From Neobacillus pocheonensis (lineage in GTDB: Bacteria; Bacillota; Bacilli; Bacillales; Cytobacillaceae), in assembly GCA_023702235.1 (NCBI GenBank), contig JAMQCR010000003.1, positions 520,501 through 584,500 of the forward strand: 64,000 bases of DNA, given 5' to 3'. The stretch's first letter is position 1, and every line of letters begins with the position of its first letter. Shown in pieces: positions 36,353 through 46,138 of this stretch. A program made the position numbers and the translations under genes. A model generated the notes under the pieces. The model was not told where the DNA came from. It saw only the letters and a list, made by a program, of their open reading frames with translations, and made no database searches.

Positions 36353-37684
36353 ATGAATATTTCCGTAGTTGGTACAGGTTATGTAGGACTAGTAACTGGT
36401 GTTGCATTATCCCATATAGGACATCAAATTACATGTATTGACATAGATGAAAGTAAAGTATTAAGAATGCGTCAAGGAATTTCTCCGATATTTGAACCAG
36501 GACTCGAAGAATTAATGATAAAAAACATTGAAGCTGGCAGATTATTTTTTACAACTAATCATCGGGAAGGATTTAAAGGGAAAGATGTAATCTATATAGC
36601 TGTAGGTACGCCTGAGAAAGAGGATGGCTCAGCAAATCTTACATTTATTGAAAAGGTTATTGAAGATATTGCTTCTAATGTCGAAAACGACATTATTGTT
36701 GTTACGAAAAGTACTGTACCAGTTGGAACAAACCATTATATAAAAGGGTTATTAAAAGCTTCCATGCCTTCTGATTTAAAAATAGAGGTCGTTTCCAATC
36801 CGGAATTTTTAAGAGAAGGTTCGTCTGTTTACGACACCTTTAACGGGGATCGAATTGTCATTGGTGCAGACAATGAAGAAGCCGCTAAGGTTATTGAAGA
36901 GATCAATAAACCATTTGGAGTTCCAATCTATAAAACAGATATTAAAAGCGCCGAAATGATTAAATATGCTTCGAATGCTTTTTTGGCTACAAAAATAAGT
37001 TTTGTAAATGAAATTGCTAATATCTGTGAAAAATTAGGAGCAGATGTGGAAAGTGTTGCCTGTGGAATGGGAATGGACAAGCGTGTAGGTTCGATGTTTT
37101 TAAATGCTGGTATTGGTTATGGAGGTTCTTGCTTCCCTAAGGACACGAAAGCTCTTACTCAGATTGCTGCAAATATAGACCATGACTTTGAATTATTAAA
37201 GGCAGTAATTACAGTTAATAATAATCAACAGCAAAGACTAATAGAAAAGGCAACAGAACGGTTTGGTAGTTTAGTTGGGAAAAGAGTTGCTATTTTAGGT
37301 CTTTCTTTTAAACCTAATACTGACGATATGAGAGAAGCAGCTTCTATTATTACATCTAAACAATTAATTGCAAATGGTACACATGTTATTGCATACGATC
37401 CAATCGCGATTGAAAATGCTAGGAGGATTTTACCTAGTGAAGTCAAATATGCACAATCTTTTGAAGAAGCTATTACTGAAGCGGACATGGTATTTCTTTT
37501 AACTGACTGGGCTGAATTTAAAGATGTAAACCTTAATGTATATGTTGAAAAGATGAACCAACCGGTTATTTTTGATGGCCGAAATTGTTATGATTTAGAT
37601 TATGTGAAAAACTACTCAATTGAATATCATTCAATCGGGCGAAATGTAGTTAATAATCTTCAAACCGTATCATCATTAGATTAA
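36353..37684 (+). CDS. ugd: UDP-glucose 6-dehydrogenase
   Basis: Oxidises UDP-glucose twice with NAD to UDP-glucuronate. 443 aa. NAD site GTGYVGLVTGVALSHIGHQI, TKSTVPVGTNHYIKG, NPEFLREGSSVYDTFNGDRI, Lys/Asn region AEMIKYASNAFLATKISFVNE, and the catalytic Cys motif GIGYGGSCFPKDTKAL; GLSFKPNTDDMREAASI in the C-terminal domain. All catalytic residues present. Equivalent to TuaD. With galU it supplies glucuronic acid to the repeat unit. Confidence 0.93.
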   Translation: MNISVVGTGYVGLVTGVALSHIGHQITCIDIDESKVLRMRQGISPIFEPGLEELMIKNIEAGRLFFTTNHREGFKGKDVIYIAVGTPEKEDGSANLTFIEKVIEDIASNVENDIIVVTKSTVPVGTNHYIKGLLKASMPSDLKIEVVSNPEFLREGSSVYDTFNGDRIVIGADNEEAAKVIEEINKPFGVPIYKTDIKSAEMIKYASNAFLATKISFVNEIANICEKLGADVESVACGMGMDKRVGSMFLNAGIGYGGSCFPKDTKALTQIAANIDHDFELLKAVITVNNNQQQRLIEKATERFGSLVGKRVAILGLSFKPNTDDMREAASIITSKQLIANGTHVIAYDPIAIENARRILPSEVKYAQSFEEAITEADMVFLLTDWAEFKDVNLNVYVEKMNQPVIFDGRNCYDLDYVKNYSIEYHSIGRNVVNNLQTVSSLD

Positions 37685-37726
37685 ATCAAATCAGGTCAAA
37701 TGGCCGTTTTTTTATGGAGGGATATT

Positions 37727-39115
37727 ATGAAGCTTGTTTTACTTTCCGGTGGCTCGGGAAAGCGCCTATGGCCTTTATCAAATGATACAAGATCAAAACA
37801 GTTTTTAAAAGTATTAGAATGTAATAATGAAGAAAAGCAATCAATGGTTCAGCGTGTATGGGGGCAGTTGGAAACAGTTGGCCTTTCTGATTCATCTGTC
37901 ATTGCAACTTCTAAAATGCAAAGAGATATGATTCATAGCCAAATAGGAATGGATGTACCTCTAATAATTGAACCTGAACGTCGTGATACATTCCCGGCGA
38001 TTGCGTTAGCTGCTTCTTACCTATATTCTAATCAAAATGTTTCTGAAGACGAAGTGGTTGTTGTATTACCAGTTGATCCATACGTTGAGGACAACTTCTT
38101 TGAAAAGGTAAAAGAATTAGAGAGTGTCTTACTAGATTCCGGAGCTGATTTGGCTTTGGTTGGTGTTAGACCTACTTATCCTTCCTCCAAATACGGCTAT
38201 ATTGTTCCAAAAGAAGATGTAGATGGAGACAACTATTTTACTGTAAACCATTTTTCAGAGAAGCCTAGTGAAGAAAAGGCTCAGACTCTTATAGATATAA
38301 ATGCACTATGGAACTGTGGAGTATTTGCTTTTAAACTAAAGTATATAATTGATATACTAGTAGAAAAAGGTTTGCCGCTTCATTATGATAAACTATCACT
38401 TCAGTATAAAAATCTCCCTAAGATTAGCTTTGATTATGAAGTAGTTGAAAAGGCAAATCACATCGTGGCCCTTCCTTATGATGGATATTGGAAGGACCTT
38501 GGGACATGGAATACCTTAACAGAAGAAATGGCAACTTCTCAAATTGGTAAAGGTGTTCTTAGTGAAGATACGGTAAATACGCATTTGATTAATGAATTAG
38601 ATATACCAGTTACTGTCCTCGGTGTAAAGGATATTGTGGTTGCAGCAAGTCCAGATGGCATTCTTGTTGCTGATAAAGCTTCTAGCCCAAAAATTAAGGA
38701 ATTAATTAGCGGGTTTCAACAGCCTCCAATGTATGAAGAGCGAATCTGGGGCTGGTCTCGTGTTCTTGACTATGCAAAATATGATGATGGGAACGAAATG
38801 GTCACAAAACGCATTTGTATCCACGAAGGAAAAAATTCAAGTTATCATTATCACAACTTACGTGATGAAGTTTGGACTATTGTCCGTGGGGAAGGCGAGT
38901 TGGCATTAGATGACTATATCACCCGTGTAAAAGCAGGGGATATCATCCACCTCCCTGCAGGAAAGAAACATGGAATCAAAGCTTTTTCTGAATTAGAGTT
39001 TGTTGAGGTACAAACTGGTATTGGTATTAGCGATGAAGACTTTACTCGTTTGTTTTTTGAATGGGATGATGTAATTAATCATTTCCATAAATCCAAAGCA
39101 AAAGTGATTTTATAA
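37727..39115 (+). CDS. manC: Mannose-1-phosphate guanylyltransferase / cupin phosphomannose isomerase-like
   Basis: Makes GDP-mannose, the precursor used by gmd/fcl. 462 aa. The pyrophosphorylase part begins LVLLSGGSGKRLWPLSNDTR SKQFLK, with EPERRDTFPAIALAASY and VSEKPS-like HFSEKPSEEK; the C-terminal cupin (ICIHEGKNSSYHYHNLRDEV, IIHLPAGKKHGI) is the type II phosphomannose isomerase domain. ATG 37727 follows ATGGAGGGATATT; the frame's earlier ATG at 37700 has no site. A strong terminator is just after it. Confidence 0.88.
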   Translation: MKLVLLSGGSGKRLWPLSNDTRSKQFLKVLECNNEEKQSMVQRVWGQLETVGLSDSSVIATSKMQRDMIHSQIGMDVPLIIEPERRDTFPAIALAASYLYSNQNVSEDEVVVVLPVDPYVEDNFFEKVKELESVLLDSGADLALVGVRPTYPSSKYGYIVPKEDVDGDNYFTVNHFSEKPSEEKAQTLIDINALWNCGVFAFKLKYIIDILVEKGLPLHYDKLSLQYKNLPKISFDYEVVEKANHIVALPYDGYWKDLGTWNTLTEEMATSQIGKGVLSEDTVNTHLINELDIPVTVLGVKDIVVAASPDGILVADKASSPKIKELISGFQQPPMYEERIWGWSRVLDYAKYDDGNEMVTKRICIHEGKNSSYHYHNLRDEVWTIVRGEGELALDDYITRVKAGDIIHLPAGKKHGIKAFSELEFVEVQTGIGISDEDFTRLFFEWDDVINHFHKSKAKVIL

Positions 39116-39120
39116 TTATT

Positions 39121-39162
39121 TGGAGGGAGAGAACTGCATAGGTTCTTTCCCTCCTTTTTTAA
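39121..39162 (+). terminator. Terminator after manC
   Basis: GGAGGGAGAGAAC / GGTTCTTTCCCTCC around TGCATA, then TTTTTT. It separates the last glycosyltransferase gene from the operon; read-through would depend on the EAR element. Confidence 0.7.
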
Positions 39163-39179
39163 TTTTGAGGTGGAGTATT

Positions 39180-40257
39180 TTGAAAACTATTGCTTATTAT
39201 ATTTCTGATTATGGATATGGTCATGCTTCAAGAAGTATTGCCGTTATGCGGAAACTACTTGAAAAGGCAGATGTAAGAATTATTGTTTGCCATTCATTTG
39301 CGCTTTCTTTTATTAAGGAATCTTTAAATTCTAACCGAATTAGTTATAGAAACATAAAGACAGATGTTGGCTACTTTTTAGAAAAGGATTCGATATACCC
39401 TGATAAAGCACATTTACAAAAGGAATTTAATAATTTCTTATCAGATTGGGAACACAATAAACATCGTGAAATAGAATTCCTTAAGATAAATAATGTTGAT
39501 TTAGTTGTTTCTGATATTTCTCCATTGCCTTTTGAAGCGGCTGAAAGATTGGGTATACCATCTGTTGGTATATCAAATTTTACTTGGTATACAGCCTACC
39601 ATGATTTAATAGATGAGTTTGACTTGAAGTTATTTAAAGGCCTATCGAAAAATGATATATTTCTTTTCGTTAGCAGGGAGTAATGAACAATGGGACATTG
39701 CATCCAAAGAATACGGGTTTTTTTCGAGAGAGATAAATCTACAAGAAGTTAAGAGAATAAGGAGTTTAGTTGATCCTAGTCAAAGCAAGAAAATTATTTT
39801 TTTGGGACTTGGAATGAAAATTGATGTGAGTTTACTTGAGCAACTTCCTATTTGGGACAGCCCCAACTGTGTGTTTGTTGTATCTTCAAATGTCCAGGTG
39901 AACCGCTCAAATGTTTTTCAAATACCTATTGAATATTTAGAATCGCAAAATTATATTGCAGCTTCGGATTTGGTGATTTCAAAAGCCGGGTGGGGGATGA
40001 TTGGTGAGGCAGTTAGTGCTAACATTCCACTGTTAATTCTTAATAGACTGTCAATGAAAGAAGACCAAAACACGACCAACTATTTAAAACAATATCATTT
40101 GTGTGAGACGATTAATTGGGAGGATTTTATTACTTATAAAATTGATTCTTCAATGATTAATGATTTGAAGGAATCGCTTAGAGGAAATGATTCTGATCAT
40201 CAGAATCAATCTGAGAAAATAGCAAAGGATTTAATGAGAATCTTAGAAGGAATGTAA
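39180..40257 (+). pseudogene. MurG/GT28-like glycosyltransferase, frameshifted
   Basis: Starts TTG after GAGGTGGAG. Reading TIAYYISDYGYGHASRSIAV and DLVVSDISPLPFEAAERLGI gives the acceptor half; the frame breaks at about 39660 near TTTCTTTT and continues as FFSLAGSNEQWDIASKEYGF, then IIFLGLGMKIDVSLLEQLPI and SDLVISKAGWGMIGEAVSAN, the donor-binding GGxG.. region equivalent. GH(A)-containing glycine loop and KAGWGMIGE identify the GT28/GT1-like fold. Substrate unknown. One indel. Confidence 0.7.
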
Positions 40258-40297
40258 TTTAATTTTAGTATGGAAAATGACAGTTAAATACCATATG

Positions 40298-40325
40298 AAA
40301 AAGGACTAGTTTGCTAGTCCTTTTC
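40298..40325. terminator. Bidirectional terminator at the end of the EPS locus
   Basis: AAAAAGGACTAG-TTTG-CTAGTCCTTTT, perfect arms, placed between two convergent genes. Confidence 0.8.
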
Positions 40326-40336
40326 TCGTAATTTTA

Positions 40337-41255
40337 TTAACTTTTAACCAAATTATCTTTTAACATATTCGTAACCTTTATTTTCTCTTCATTCGGGACA
40401 TTTAAATAGTAAATTCCATTAATTGTCTCACCTACACCTTTTACCTCATACTGAGTAATATTGTTCCGGCAGTTACGATAGTTTTTCTGGATATTCATCA
40501 TATCATCAAATGTCATATTGGTTTTTATGTTGTTGCCTAATGCTGCAAGAATATCATTAAAGTGACTAATAGAAGAGATACTTGCGGCCTTTATCAAGAA
40601 TTGCGGTAATAATTTGACGCTGACGACCGTTCCGACCAAAATCACCATTTGGATCTAAGTGTCTCATCCGGACATATCCAAGTGCTTCGGGACCATTTAG
40701 ATTAATATCACCCTTTTGGTAATGATAACCTTTCTTATAATACCCTTCGTCAATCCAATCAAGATCATTGTGTACAGTTACTCCACCAACAGCATCAACT
40801 AATGCACTTAATGCCTCCATATTTACACGAATAAAATAATCCATTTGTATGCCAGTAAAGTTTTCAACTGTTTCTATTGCCATTTTTGGTCCACCATACG
40901 CATAAGCAGCATTTATTTTATCCGTTGTTCCATGTCCCACAATTTCTGTTCTCGTGTCGCGCGGGATACTCACCATCTGCATGGTCCCTTTTTGGGGATT
41001 CAATGTTAAAACCATTGTCGTATCAGAGCGTCCAGAATCATTAGCTCGCTCATCAACTCCCAAAAGCAGAATCGAAATTGGTTGACTATTTTGGCTAATC
41101 ACGGGTGTAGGATGTGGTTTATCGAGTTTCACTGTTTCATGCATTTGTCCCACTGTATTTTTTACAGAACTATATAGTTTAAACGCATATCCACCAATTC
41201 CAATTACTAACAAACATATAACACTAGAAATAATTATTAAAATCTTTTTCTTCAT
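40337..41255 (-). pseudogene. LytR-CpsA-Psr (LCP) family ligase, frameshifted
   Basis: One N-terminal membrane helix (ILIIISSVICLLVIGIGGYA), then the LCP domain: PISILLLGVDERANDSGRSD, TMVLTLNPQKGTMQMVSIPR DTR, DKINAAYAYGGPKMAIETVE, and the Arg pair RMRHLDPNGDFGRNGRQRQI. One surplus G in GATAAAGGCCGC (about 40590) shifts the frame; the remaining residues KAASISSISHFNDIL continue to 40337. LCP enzymes attach teichoic acid or capsular polymers to peptidoglycan. Convergent with the EPS operon; its own extended -10 (TGATATAAT on the minus strand, 41292-41299) lies about 40 bp upstream. Confidence 0.82.
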
Positions 41256-41513
41256 GCATTAACCTCAATTCCATTCGATATTTACTAACAAATTATATCA
41301 CGATTTTACAGATTTTGTGCATGCGAGCAGCGAAATAAGAGCCCAATACGTAATTACATTCAGAGCTTGTAAAGATAACAACTCTACTGTTGGGAATAAA
41401 ACAGAACCATACCCCTGCCCAATCTGTAAACATCAAGCGTGGTGGTACTATCCCAGCCTGCTAATAATTTCATCTCTTGAACGTTTCACCCACCATCAAG
41501 GCAAGAACCACGA

Positions 41514-41782
41514 CTAAAAGTCCGTTTGTAAATACCAATATTTTTTATGAGGCGACCGCCGTTGTACCATAAAGGTTAGAGCTCCCACAATCATGGTAAA
41601 CGCCAACCCAATCAATGCCCACACGATAAATTCGATGTAAGCCTATTAAGAACAGAGACCCAAAAGGCACCTGTATTTTGATATTTATTAAATATATTTA
41701 TAATTTCATCCAAATCCTCTTTTGTGTAATCTCTGGTATTGCTAGGGTCATATGAAGCTTCTCCCCATTCCAATTTGAAATG
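41514..41782 (-). pseudogene. Fragments of unidentified protein(s)
   Basis: Two overlapping minus-strand readings look protein-like though start codons are missing: EWGEASYDPSNTRDYTKEDL then DEIINIFNKYQNTGAFWVSV (41612-41782), and, in another frame, FIVWALIGLAFTMIVGALTF ending MVQRRSPHKKYWYLQTDF (41514-41642), a membrane helix with basic tail. No family recognised; they look like two gene ends joined by deletion. Confidence 0.3.
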
Positions 41783-42196
41783 TTATACATGTCAAATTGG
41801 ATACTAGTAATACTCAAAAAGAATGTTTATGATTTGAATTTTGTCACAAAATTTTAAAATATTAATAAGTGAAATTTTGTGGCAAACAGGTGGGTGAAAA
41901 CAAGCCCCATTTTCCAGATGCTTTTTTTACCTATCTTTCGACTTTCTTTTTAATCAAAATCTGCTTTCGACAATAAACTTCTAGCCTGTTAAAACAAAAC
42001 TTTATGAAGCAGCAGTTTCCAAGGTATTTAATCAAACGATTATTTAGTATAGCACATATTGAAATCCGTCGATTTATGTTCAAACAGCGGGGAATTTTGT
42101 CGGTTTTCGTTTCAAAATCATATAAAAGGTTTTTTAACAATTTTTTCACCGATTTAGAAGCGAAAATCTTTATTTTACAAGGATTAAGGCGGATTA

Positions 42197-42212
42197 AATC
42201 AAACGTTTGATT
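42197..42212. repeat. AATCAAACGTTTGATT palindrome
   Basis: Perfect 16-bp palindrome. A partial partner TTAATCAAACGATTA lies at 42028-42042, about 170 bp away, the same spacing as in repeat family A. Confidence 0.6.
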
Positions 42213-42851
42213 GACATTAAAAATGGGAGATGTTCGTCGGTCTATGTCATTTTCAGTGGACTTTTCTTATTGTCGCGCTTCAAAAATGTTGATGGAAGGT
42301 GAGGTTCAATGATGGGGGGCTGAATAATGGAAGTTGTCTGTATTTAGGAATGGGGATTCCGTAGGGGACTTGAGAAATGAATAGGTTTTTAACAATAAAA
42401 CCTATTCATTTCAGACTTGCTTAGTTAGCTTAGGGACAACTGGACCATAACAAGTATGCTATATATTCGCAAAAATCTAATTCAGCCGCAAGCCCGAGTT
42501 CCTTTTTCATAAATTTACCCCCATGCTTAGTCACGCTCCAAAGGGTTGCTTTGAAGAGAAAGAAGCAGGAGGGAGAAGAACCATCCATCAATAGCCACAT
42601 ATTGAAATTCACATCATTCCGTATCCCAGGTCGCGATTATTGGAGGTGGTTTCACATTACGTCCAGTTGAAATCTCACTAGCCTATTAGATTATTAAACC
42701 GGAACAGAGAAACATAAAAGATAGGAGGACACTCAATCTACTGTCGATAAAATTCGTGTGTCTTGTGTTCTTTTGTAGGAGTCCCTCTTTTTTTATTCAA
42801 ACTGAAGGGGACGTTATCGAATAACAGCCCTTTCAGCTTAAATCTGATTTT

Positions 42852-43094
42852 CTATGAAAGATACCTTTCTACTAATTCATTCTCACGTAGATCCTTAATC
42901 GCTAATTGAATACATTCTTTTTTATTTGCATGTCCTGCCGTACCTACGACATCTTCTTTCCCAAGCTTATTACAGCTAGCAAAACCTTTATATTGCTTGG
43001 GTGTTTTAAAAACTTCTACCGTTATAATAAAGCCTTTTCTTACGTGAAGCCAATAAGTGTCCATATCTCCTACAACTGCTTTCGAACGATTCAA
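42852..43094 (-). CDS. 80-aa protein of unknown function
   Basis: TTG start with AGAGGTG 8 nt upstream. Product: DTYWLHVRKGFIITVEVFKT, then GFASCNKLGKEDVVGTAGHA and a helical end ECIQLAIKDLRENEL. It is a small, soluble alpha/beta protein with two Cys. No family recognised. It lies next to an IS3-family element, so it may be part of acquired DNA. Confidence 0.45.
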   Translation of the reverse strand: MNRSKAVVGDMDTYWLHVRKGFIITVEVFKTPKQYKGFASCNKLGKEDVVGTAGHANKKECIQLAIKDLRENELVERYLS

Positions 43095-43203
43095 CCTAAA
43101 AACACCTCTCCTATTTTAAAAAGTTTCGTTAAAACAATCTGTTAATCTTAGGTGGTTTACAATCCATAATCATTATCCACTATTTTGGATTGTCAACACC
43201 AAA

Positions 43204-43997
43204 CTAAACAGTTTTTTTAAGGTGTGTAAGTTTGTATTCTATTGGGCTTAAATAGTCTAACGTACCATGGATACGAAGGTGATTAAACCAATGAACATAA
43301 TCGTGAAACTCTCTTGTCAGATCCTCTAAGGAATCAAAGGAGCGTCTTTTGACAAACTCTGTTTTAATAATTTTAAACGTGGCTTCTGCAACCGCATTAT
43401 CATACGGGCATCCTTTCATACTTAGAGAACGCTTAATGTTAAACGTCTCAAGCGCTTCGTCAATCAGTTTGTTTTTAAATTCATTACCACGGTCTGTATG
43501 GAAAAGCTGAATCTTATGGAGGTCGGCTTGAATAGACGCGAGTGCTCGGTAAACCAGTAAGGCATCCTTATTCGGACCCATGCTGCATCCAATGATTTCT
43601 CGATTAAAGAGGTCGACAAATACACATATATAATGCCATTTTTGATTGACCCTTACATATGTCAAATCGCTTACAATAACGCTAAACTGGTCGGCTTGTT
43701 TAAATTCACGATCCAGTTCATTGACCTGGGCTGATTCGTTACACGTTTTTGCATGTGGTTTGAACTGAGCCACAGTGTAGGAAGAGACAAGCCTTGCTCG
43801 TTCATAATCCTCCCAATCCGTCGTCTAGAGACGATTTTTCCTCGCTTTTTTAATTCAAATTTTATTTTACGAGTCCCATAGTTTTGACGGCTTGCTTGGA
43901 AAATCTCAATGATATCAGAAGTAATATCATCCTCTGAAACTCGCTCTTTTGCTTCGTAATAATAGGTGGCTCTAGGTAATTGAAGGACTTTGCACAT
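43204..43997 (-). pseudogene. IS3-family transposase OrfB, frameshifted
   Basis: Integrase-type DDE catalytic domain. First part: KVLQLPRATYYYEAKERVSE, NYGTRKIKFELKKRGKIVSR; a lost base near 43788 (TTGTC for TTGGTC) breaks it. Second part carries D in VSDLTYVRV, D in LFHTDRGNEFKN and E in AVAEATFKIIKTE, the DDE triad, followed by WFNHLRIHGTLDYLSP. Repaired length is about 265 aa. Confidence 0.8.
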
Positions 43998-44038
43998 TGC
44001 CGATATCGAGTATTTGTCCCGGTTATTCCGGATTACAT

Positions 44039-44323
44039 TTACTTTCGTCCTAGTATCAGCGCAGCTTGCTTTAAAATATCGTTCTCCATTAGCAGTTGCT
44101 TATTTTCTTTCCGTAGTCTGTTCAACTCAAGTTCTTCTGGTGTTTGGTTGTCTTTCTCCTTAAATGAACCCGTAGTTTTACTTTGGCCGATCCATTTATC
44201 CAGAGAGGATGGAGTCAGATCGTACTCACGAATGATATCCTTTCTAGGTTTGCCATTCAGGTACAGTTGCACCATTTGATTTTTAAATTCGTCCGTAAAT
44301 GTTCTTCGCTCTTTTTTAGTCAT
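44039..44323 (-). CDS. IS3-family transposase OrfA
   Basis: 94 aa. N-terminal helix-turn-helix (FTDEFKNQMVQLYLNGKPRK, then TPSSLDKWIGQSKTTGSF) and a C-terminal leucine zipper LNRLRKENKQLLMENDILKQ. It binds the IS ends and normally supplies the N-terminus of an OrfAB fusion by programmed frameshift. Intact. Confidence 0.85.
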   Translation of the reverse strand: MTKKERRTFTDEFKNQMVQLYLNGKPRKDIIREYDLTPSSLDKWIGQSKTTGSFKEKDNQTPEELELNRLRKENKQLLMENDILKQAALILGRK

Positions 44324-44416
44324 AGTAGATTCTCCTCAATTTCATTATCTGTAGTCTACTTGACCTTAAAATTTCTGTCTAGATAAGTGTAGCCCATCCA
44401 TTTTTTAGTCATTCTA

Positions 44417-44998
44417 TTAGATTGTTTTTGTCAAAATTAGCAAATTCTCTATTATCGCTGGTAAAAATTTTAACACTAGTAAATGACTAAGAAGTACTCT
44501 TCTGTTTTTCGGTTCAAGAACAAAAGAAATCGGGTTCTCTCCTGCATTAACGGTCATTTTTCTGTATTGATCTGCAATCTGTAGTTTATTGTTGAACGAA
44601 GATAACTGAGAATTGACCTTAATCACGATGCCATTGTTAAACTCAACGTTTGTTTTTCTATTAAAGCTTGTGGTTCTTTTTATATGATAGGGATTAAACC
44701 ACATGGTGTCGTACCGTTGGGCTGATTGAATTGGAAATACACAGATTTTCAGAATCGGATTCACCATAAGCGGACACATATGTATATCACCCAGGATCCA
44801 TTTAGAAGTTTCCATGGCGCCTTTTAAGTTAAAACCAATACATTTAATGCTGTATTCAAGAATTTCTAATGGGGACTTGTCGACGATAAACATCTTGTTC
44901 ACTTCTTTAACGATTGTACACGGCTTTCCGTTTCGATCGAGAAAGCCCACCATGTACATCATATGTTGATTAATAATATAGTTATTTTCTAGAGTCAA
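44417..44998 (-). CDS. comK: ComK-family competence transcription factor
   Basis: 193 aa, the size of ComK (192 aa in B. subtilis). The sequence aligns by eye with ComK: NYIINQHMMYMVGFLDRNGK, KEVNKMFIVDKSPLEILEYS (ComK: FYVNMKPLQIVDRS), GFNLKGAMETSKWILGDIHM CPLMVNP (ComK: GTYEVTKISHKPPIMVDP), FPIQSAQRYDTMWFNPYHIK. ComK binds AT-boxes (AAAAN5TTTT) as a dimer of dimers and switches on DNA uptake genes. The C-terminus (RVLLSHLLVLKFLPAIIENL) is less familiar. It could be one of two comK paralogues. An unusual leader with a hairpin lies upstream. Confidence 0.7.
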   Translation of the reverse strand: MTLENNYIINQHMMYMVGFLDRNGKPCTIVKEVNKMFIVDKSPLEILEYSIKCIGFNLKGAMETSKWILGDIHMCPLMVNPILKICVFPIQSAQRYDTMWFNPYHIKRTTSFNRKTNVEFNNGIVIKVNSQLSSFNNKLQIADQYRKMTVNAGENPISFVLEPKNRRVLLSHLLVLKFLPAIIENLLILTKTI

Positions 44999-45086
44999 TT
45001 CATTCTACTCCTTCATCTACTAATTAGTTGAATGATTTTCGAAAAAGGGTATACTAACAATAAGTTAGTAATCCTAACTTACTTGG

Positions 45087-45163
45087 CCAAGGGCACTGTC
45101 TTCCCAGGACACCTATTGCTCTTGGTTATTTAATTGTGCTTTTCACACATTCACCACCTCCTT
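45087..45163 (-). promoter_or_regulatory. Leader with micro-ORF and hairpin upstream of comK
   Basis: On the minus strand a perfect AAGGAGG (45163-45157) precedes ATG (45150) of a six-codon frame ending in TAA at 45130, followed at once by a strong stem: CCAAGAGC...GTGTC (45125-45107) with GACA...GCCCTTGG (45100-45087). The layout is that of an attenuator or leader peptide about 130 nt before the comK-family start. Confidence 0.4.
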
Positions 45164-45275
45164 AACTAGTTTGTTCTCTTAGTTTTTCTTGATTTAAATA
45201 GCCTGTTCCTCTGATAATATTTATTGATTTCCCTTAGGAATGATTTTTAATATCCGTATAATTATAACTGTTACT

Positions 45276-45323
45276 ATTGTTTCTTTCTTTAAGCAATAGG
45301 GATTGCTTAAAGAAAGAAACAAT
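45276..45323. terminator. Perfect 22-bp hairpin
   Basis: 45276-45297 and 45302-45323 are exact complements around AGGG; TTTT follows on the plus strand. It lies downstream of the xre-like gene and upstream of the comK leader, probably terminating transcription between them. Confidence 0.6.
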
Positions 45324-45362
45324 TTTATAGATTGATTTAAGTGCAAAATGATTCGCTCTAAG

Positions 45363-45635
45363 CTACTTAGTAAATCGATTCTTACTCTCTTTTTCCTTTA
45401 ACACAATCAATTCCGGATTATCCTCTATTTCTTTTATAAGCTCAGAAGCCTTGATACCAAAACCCTTCGCAAGTGCAAAGGTTGTACTTAAACTTGGTGC
45501 TTGGACATTCGTTTCAATATAACTTATGATTGTCCGACCTAAGCCGCTGCGGAAAGCTAATTCCTCTTGGTTAAATTGCTTAGAAAACCTCAATCGCTTT
45601 ATTATTTCTCCAATATACATGGTCTCTTTTTTCAA
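45363..45635 (-). CDS. Xre-family helix-turn-helix regulator
   Basis: 90 aa, almost entirely one HTH_3 domain: IGEIIKRLRFSKQFNQEELA, SGLGRTIISYIETNVQAPSL, TTFALAKGFGIKASELIKEI, with a charged tail. TTG start has AGGAGAA 5 nt upstream; an ATG six codons in is possible. Such single-domain repressors usually control neighbouring genes or a mobile element. Target unknown. Confidence 0.75.
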   Translation of the reverse strand: MKKETMYIGEIIKRLRFSKQFNQEELAFRSGLGRTIISYIETNVQAPSLSTTFALAKGFGIKASELIKEIEDNPELIVLKEKESKNRFTK

Positions 45636-46138
45636 GGAAATTCTCCTTTTTTAAGACCATTGGATAACGAAATACCATTTTCTGCCACGGACTGTAATCT
45701 ACAAAAGTTGGTTTGGGTAAATTTTTTTGCCTCTCCTGTTTTACCTGAATTAACAATAATATAGAAATACTGTTGTAAATCGTAAAGTTGCTATTATTTG
45801 TTTTTTCCTTTAACGTTTCTAAAAATAATAATTAGCAACTCCGTTATTGAACTGTAACTGAAAATCAGTTATAACAAATTTATTTAGTGGAAATGATATA
45901 GAAAATATGGGAGAGTGTTCCTTTCGTAATTATTAAATTATAAATAGGAGACTACCGTCTACAACTTTTGTCACAGTTCGATATTTATTGCTCCTATTAA
46001 ATGACATTTTATTTATAGATTTAAAGTTTAAAATCTTATTAAATGAAGGATAAAGGCAAATTTAATCAAACATTTGATTAAGAAATATAATTGAAGAATT
46101 GTGTCGGAATTACGAATTTAATAGAAAATGCTAAAATA
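45636..46138. other. Gene-free stretch
   Basis: About 500 AT-rich bases. Includes an interrupted inverted repeat AGTTGCTATTATT/AATAAT...TAGCAACT (45784-45841) and a TTAATCAAACATTTGATTAA palindrome at 46062-46081 that lies 58 bp beyond the stop of the HTH gene. No gene seen. Confidence 0.4.
46062..46081. repeat. TTAATCAAACATTTGATTAA palindrome
   Basis: A 20-bp near-perfect copy of the window-wide palindrome, just downstream of the HTH gene at 46139-46909, which also has a copy upstream (47055). Confidence 0.6.

Larger units (their letters stand above)
41300..42851. other. Gene-poor stretch with decayed sequence
   Basis: About 1.5 kb without a gene I can support. It holds gene-like minus-strand fragments at 41514-41782, a hairpin CACAAAATTT/AAATTTTGTG (about 41850-41883), two AATCAAACG-type palindromes (42028-42042 partial, 42197-42212), and a hairpin GAAATGAATAGG.../CCTATTCATTTC at 42373-42413. 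Frames such as 42430-42612 show no family signs. Confidence 0.4.
43190..44396 (-). mobile_element. IS3-family (IS150-like) insertion sequence
   Basis: About 1.2 kb with two overlapping-type transposase genes on the minus strand and imperfect terminal inverted repeats: left end TTGTCAACACCAAACTAAAC AG..., right end (inverted) TGGGCTACACTTATCTAGAC AG..., both followed by TTTTAAGGT. No clear target duplication was seen. It sits 20 bp after the stop of the comK-family gene. orfB is frameshifted, so this copy is probably inactive. Confidence 0.8.

Noticed and set aside
41317..41517. 66-codon plus-strand frame with CxxC (PCPICKHQAWWYY)
   Set aside because: The zinc-like motif is suggestive, but it overlaps the minus-strand fragment, lacks an SD and is otherwise low quality.
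42430..42612. 60-codon minus-strand frame
   Set aside because: No ribosome site or family features.
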